Below, one piece after another: positions 60,457-64,000 of a stretch of 64,000 bases of DNA. Origin of the DNA: Pseudomaricurvus alkylphenolicus. GTDB taxonomy: Bacteria; Pseudomonadota; Gammaproteobacteria; Pseudomonadales; Cellvibrionaceae. Each line of letters begins with the position of its first letter. Position 1 is the stretch's first letter. Position numbers and translations under genes: made by a program. Where the stretch lies: positions 1 through 64,000 of the forward strand of contig NZ_JAAQPI010000027.1 in assembly GCF_011683955.1 (NCBI RefSeq), given 5' to 3'. The notes below the pieces were generated by a model that was not told where the DNA came from, made no database searches, and saw nothing but the letters and a program-made list of their open reading frames with translations.

Positions 60457-61488
60457 TTACTGCCAGCCGCCCGCGCCATCGGGCAACATAACGTTACCGA
60501 ATTCGAAACCGGCGGCAGCCTCTTCGTCCTCGATCACATAGCCTTCGTTGACGCTGTTGAAATCTTCCACACGCGAGCGTTTGGCGTTGTCAACAATGCT
60601 ACGGCGCCAACTGTCCTCTTGGTAATAGATGCTCAGATTCTTAAGCGAGGTCACCAGCAAACCGCGAGATGGGAAGAACGGCAAATCGGTCACCAGCGGC
60701 AGACTGGCGTACACCTTGGTCACCACTTCGTTCTCGACGCGCTCTTTCTCCGACGGCGTTTGACCCAGCGCCTCATAGAGACGGGCTTTCTCTTCGGCGA
60801 TCAGATCCGTACCCGCGACGGCTACCAGATCCTTACGACGCATGGGATCAATCATCACCAACAGCGCGTGAACCGCACTGTCCAAGTTAGCAAAGTCACC
60901 GCCCGCGCCGATCTGAATTTGGTTGGCGGTACCACCCTGAGTGAACCATTGTGCACCGCCGTTATACTGTCGCAGAAGCTCCAGCCAGCCGATGTTAAGA
61001 TCTTCACCGTTGGGATTTGTCCCAGGATCCGTAGCAGCAGCAGCGCTGGTTCCGTACCACCCCACCTTGATACGAGCCAGAGCAATGGCGTGGCGTACCC
61101 AGTCGCCGTAGCGCTTTTGGAAATCCTTGAACTTCGCCCAGGCATCGACGGTGGCATAACGCATATGCGTATCAAACTCGGTAAAGTGCAGCTCATAATC
61201 AGAGCTACCCAGCGTCAACAGTTCACTGGTTTGACGATCGTTGTTGTCGGTATCGGTGCGCTTGCCCATGAGACCGGAAACACCGCCAATCACCTTCTGC
61301 CCTTTTAGCTCATCGACCGGAACGATGTTAATGCTTTTTAGGAAGTCGTCGTTTTCGACAATGGCATCTTGCAGACGCTGGGCCAGGGTCGGCGTGACGG
61401 AGAATTCCTTTTCGACAGTGGCGACGCCGTAGGTTTTGGCCATATCGGCCTTCATTTTGCTAAAAGCGAGTTCTGTTCTTTCTTTCAT
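60457..61488 (-). CDS. Major capsid protein (gpN-like)
   Basis: 343 aa. FLKSINIVPVDELKGQKVIG, YELHFTEFDTHMRYATVDAW and YAVEQ-type end region (EAAAGFEFGNVML) fit the P2 gpN HK97-fold capsid family and its usual length. Confidence 0.88.
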   Translation of the reverse strand: MKERTELAFSKMKADMAKTYGVATVEKEFSVTPTLAQRLQDAIVENDDFLKSINIVPVDELKGQKVIGGVSGLMGKRTDTDNNDRQTSELLTLGSSDYELHFTEFDTHMRYATVDAWAKFKDFQKRYGDWVRHAIALARIKVGWYGTSAAAATDPGTNPNGEDLNIGWLELLRQYNGGAQWFTQGGTANQIQIGAGGDFANLDSAVHALLVMIDPMRRKDLVAVAGTDLIAEEKARLYEALGQTPSEKERVENEVVTKVYASLPLVTDLPFFPSRGLLVTSLKNLSIYYQEDSWRRSIVDNAKRSRVEDFNSVNEGYVIEDEEAAAGFEFGNVMLPDGAGGWQ

Positions 61489-61539
61489 GATTCTGTCTTC
61501 CGCGTGATTGCTATGAATGTGTCGGGTGATCGTCCTTGA

Positions 61540-62478
61540 TTAAAGACACTCGACCTCGCCGCCCTCGCCTGCGTTTTCTTCGGCCTGAGTACCCTTTCCG
61601 TCGGGCACATCATCGAGCTTGGCAAACTCTGTTTCTAGGGTTTTGAGTCGTTCAGAGGCCGCATCGAAATCTTGACGCAGTTTCTCGTTTTCTGACTTCA
61701 AGGCGCTGAACTCTTTGGCGGCGGTAGCTTCGCCACCCTCGCCCCCTTCGCCGCCCTCGCCACCAGAACCGTCGGCATCTGGGGTTTGAGGTTTATTGCC
61801 CATGGCATCGATCAGTTTGGAAAACTGAGTCTCTAGCGCTTCGGAAAAGGAGTTTTTCAGTTCGTCGATTTGATCTTTGTTCATAGCGTCGTCGTCCGCT
61901 TCGTGGGTTGATGCATGATCTCCGCGCTTGCCAAAGATGCGTTTGAGCAACGTTTCCTTGTTGCCGTCGGACTCGCCATCGGGCGCGCCGTCGTCCAAAC
62001 TGTCGGAGAGGTTGAATTGATGGCCGGAGAAGACAATGGTGTTTTCCTCTTTGCCTTTGGCCGAGAAATGCAGTTCAGAGACTCCGGCGCTCGCCGGTTG
62101 GTCGGTCAGGCCTAAGCCTTTCAAGAAAAATTTACCAGTACCACGATAGTTCACACCAACCTCAATGGAAGGATGGGTGTATTCCCCTTCTCTGTTGGCG
62201 CGAATCATCCAGTCATTGGGTGCAATGATGCCCAACAGTTGATACTCACCTTTTAGGTCAGGCTCAGAGGCCGGAACCATCTTAAGCGCAACCACTTTGC
62301 CACCGCTGTAATACCGGCGATGATCCGGCCACAGCTTCGCGGTGTGCACTTTGGTGTTGTAAGTTTCAGCCATATCTTCGAGCCATTGCTTCTCGATGAC
62401 TCGCCCGTCCTCTTCACCGTGTACCACACTGCCGGAAGTCGCCAGGACCACCCAACCGGTTTTCAAATTTCTTGCCAT
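61540..62478 (-). CDS. Capsid scaffold and protease (gpO-like)
   Basis: 312 aa from the ATG at 62478 (AAAGG upstream); in-frame ATGs further out lack a site. N-terminal serine protease part (WPDHRRYYSGGKVVALKMVP and THPSIEVG), Glu/Gly-rich linker, C-terminal coiled coil (ALKSENEKLRQDFDAASERL). It shapes and trims the procapsid. Confidence 0.85.
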   Translation of the reverse strand: MARNLKTGWVVLATSGSVVHGEEDGRVIEKQWLEDMAETYNTKVHTAKLWPDHRRYYSGGKVVALKMVPASEPDLKGEYQLLGIIAPNDWMIRANREGEYTHPSIEVGVNYRGTGKFFLKGLGLTDQPASAGVSELHFSAKGKEENTIVFSGHQFNLSDSLDDGAPDGESDGNKETLLKRIFGKRGDHASTHEADDDAMNKDQIDELKNSFSEALETQFSKLIDAMGNKPQTPDADGSGGEGGEGGEGGEATAAKEFSALKSENEKLRQDFDAASERLKTLETEFAKLDDVPDGKGTQAEENAGEGGEVECL

Positions 62479-62563
62479 CGCCTTTGCCTGTGTTCGTTGT
62501 CGTTGCTGTTCGGTATGGACTGCACAGTAAAGCGCCACTGCCATTGTCTCAACGGCTTTCAAT

Positions 62564-62602
62564 CCTGATATTTCCTAGATCCCGAATTCAGGAATTATCA
62601 GG
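62564..62602. promoter_or_regulatory. 13 bp inverted repeat between divergent scaffold and terminase genes
   Basis: CCTGATATTTCCT (62564-62576) against AGGAATTATCAGG (62590-62602), one mismatch. It lies in the 171 bp divergent promoter region where P2 has activator-controlled late promoters, so it may bind the late activator. Confidence 0.5.
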
Positions 62603-62649
62603 AACGGTAGCGCACAAAAAACCGAATCGAAGCCCGTACACTTCGAACC

Positions 62650-64000
62650 ATGAACGCAGCAGCCCCCAACATCGAAGAAAACACCAAAGGTCGCGGATAC
62701 CCTCAAGAGGTAAAAGACGCGGCGAAATTCATGTACCTTCGTCGGGTACCAGTCAAACACATTGCCAAACAACTTGGCCTCAACAACACCCGTGTGGTGT
62801 ACCAGTGGGTCAAGAAAGGCAATTGGGAGGCGATGCTTCAACACGAAACGGTGGCCGAAGCGACTTCTCGCAGAATGATTGCGCTGGTGGAAAAAGAAGA
62901 CAAAACCGACGCCGATCTAAGGGAACTGGAAAAGCTCACCACGCTGCTGGACCGATTGGCGGGCATTGATTTGAAGAAAGCCAAGGCCGCCAGGGAAAGA
63001 GCACGGGCAGAGATTGGCGACCGTACCGGGGGATCGGGCAAGAAAGGTGGTGTTAATGACATCAGCAGCATCACACCAGAGAAACTAAAAGAGATCCGCG
63101 ACGAACTGTTTTTCGAGTACCAGCACAACTGGTTCGAAAATCGTCATCAGCGAAGACGTTTTATTTTGAAGTCTCGACAGATCGGCGCCACCTTCTATTT
63201 TTCTTGGGAAGCGTTCGAGAACGCCGTGGTCAATGGCGAAAACCAAGCCTTCCTGTCTGCCTCGAAATCCCAGGCATTTTTGTTCAAGTCCTACATCTAT
63301 AAGTTCGCGCTGGAATATTTTGATGTGAAACTGCGCGGCGGAGACAACATTGAACTGCTTAAGGACGGCAAACCGTGGTGTACACTCTACTTTCTGTCCA
63401 CCAATAGCGCGTCCGCCCAAGGCCCCACTGGAAACCTGTACGTGGATGAGGTGTTCTGGATTCCAGGGTTTGAACGCCTCAATACCCTGGCCACTGGTAT
63501 TGCCTCGCAAAAAAGATGGCGCACCACTTATTTTTCCACCCCGAGCGTCAAATCCCATGGCGCCTTCCCACTGTGGAGCGGTGAGAAGTACAACGAGAAA
63601 CGCAAGAAAAACCCGGTTGAATTTGATCTATCCCACGACACGCTGCGCGGTGGACAACTAGGGCCGGATAATATTTGGCGTGATATTGTTACCGTCAAAG
63701 ACGCCGAAGCCATGGGGTGCAATCTGTTCGATATCGAGGAACTACAGGAAGACTACACCAAGCTTGAATTCAACAACCTGTTCATGTGCCAATTCATGGA
63801 GGCCGGGCTCAGCGTCTTTGATCTTGACGATCTGCTAGCAGGGGCCGTGGACAGTGTAGTGTGGGTGGACTTCAAGAAAAAAGAGGTTCGCCCCTACGGC
63901 AACCACCCGGTGTGGATCGGTTACGACCCGGCCCGCGTGGGCGACCGCTCCACCGCCGTCGTGGTGGCACCGCCGCTTAACCCCAAGGGTAAGTTCCGAA
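62650..64000 (+). CDS. Large terminase subunit (gpP-like), partial
   Basis: At least 450 aa, running off the window. N-terminal helix-turn-helix (VPVKHIAKQLGLNNTRVVYQ), Walker A-like LKSRQIGATF, Walker B GNLYVDEVFW, and the start of the nuclease region (VWIGYDPARVGDRSTAVVV). Packages DNA with gpM; divergent from the other head genes as in P2. Confidence 0.9.
   Translation, partial: MNAAAPNIEENTKGRGYPQEVKDAAKFMYLRRVPVKHIAKQLGLNNTRVVYQWVKKGNWEAMLQHETVAEATSRRMIALVEKEDKTDADLRELEKLTTLLDRLAGIDLKKAKAARERARAEIGDRTGGSGKKGGVNDISSITPEKLKEIRDELFFEYQHNWFENRHQRRRFILKSRQIGATFYFSWEAFENAVVNGENQAFLSASKSQAFLFKSYIYKFALEYFDVKLRGGDNIELLKDGKPWCTLYFLSTNSASAQGPTGNLYVDEVFWIPGFERLNTLATGIASQKRWRTTYFSTPSVKSHGAFPLWSGEKYNEKRKKNPVEFDLSHDTLRGGQLGPDNIWRDIVTVKDAEAMGCNLFDIEELQEDYTKLEFNNLFMCQFMEAGLSVFDLDDLLAGAVDSVVWVDFKKKEVRPYGNHPVWIGYDPARVGDRSTAVVVAPPLNPKGKFR

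Larger units (their letters stand above)
42393..64000 (-). mobile_element. P2-like myovirus prophage, late region (partial)
   Basis: Leftward genes from scaffold to baseplate, with the large terminase divergent at the right end, the P2 arrangement. DUF2586/DUF2597/DUF2590-type sheath, tube and baseplate proteins place it in the marine/Vibrio branch of P2-like phages. Portal, integrase and lysogeny genes must lie beyond 64000 or be absent; no att site is visible at the left. Confidence 0.85.

Overview
The window looks like a gammaproteobacterial chromosome, probably marine or aquatic, near the replication terminus. This rests on a reconstructed Pseudomonas-type dif site, Cus-type copper efflux genes, a tryptophan-tryptophylquinone amine dehydrogenase cluster and TonB biology. 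I cannot name the species. No tRNA, rRNA, CRISPR array or classical insertion sequence was recognised.

Region 1 (1-15.7 kb) is ordinary chromosome. It holds an acyl-CoA-dehydrogenase-fold enzyme and a small flavin reductase, an HxlR regulator, a macro-domain protein and an AraC regulator. A leftward six-gene operon (mauB-mauE-mauD-mauA-cytochrome c-TonB receptor) encodes a periplasmic amine dehydrogenase and its likely electron acceptor and transporter. A rightward copper/silver group (Met/His-rich secreted protein, cusB, cusA) follows.

Region 2 (15.75-39.08 kb) is the most interesting part. It contains two complete, related but clearly diverged proviruses in direct tandem, each about 11-12 kb, close to the 10 kb of corticovirus PM2. 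Both encode a PM2 P2-like double-jelly-roll major capsid protein, an FtsK/HerA-type packaging ATPase, many small membrane proteins, a muramidase-like virion protein, a holin-like protein and a long Ser/Asp/Asn-rich protein. Replication is plasmid-like: a winged-helix initiator followed by a structured origin-like region with DnaA boxes. Neither carries an integrase. Instead each boundary is a dif-like XerC/XerD site (15749, 27110, 39052). The outer half-sites recombine on paper into a canonical dif, so both viruses appear to have hijacked host XerCD. Structural genes are conserved one for one, while repressors, early genes and probable operators differ, as expected for heteroimmune viruses stacked at one site.

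Region 3 (39.1-42.4 kb) has a third, orphan homologue of the proviral edge regulator and a small operon of unknown genes.

Region 4 (42.4-64 kb, running off the end) is most of the late region of a P2-like myovirus prophage: baseplate, tail fibre, tape measure, tail chaperone with a programmed -1 frameshift, a lysis cassette containing a class 3 lipase, sheath, tube, head genes, capsid, scaffold and the divergent large terminase. No portal, integrase or lysogeny genes are inside the window.
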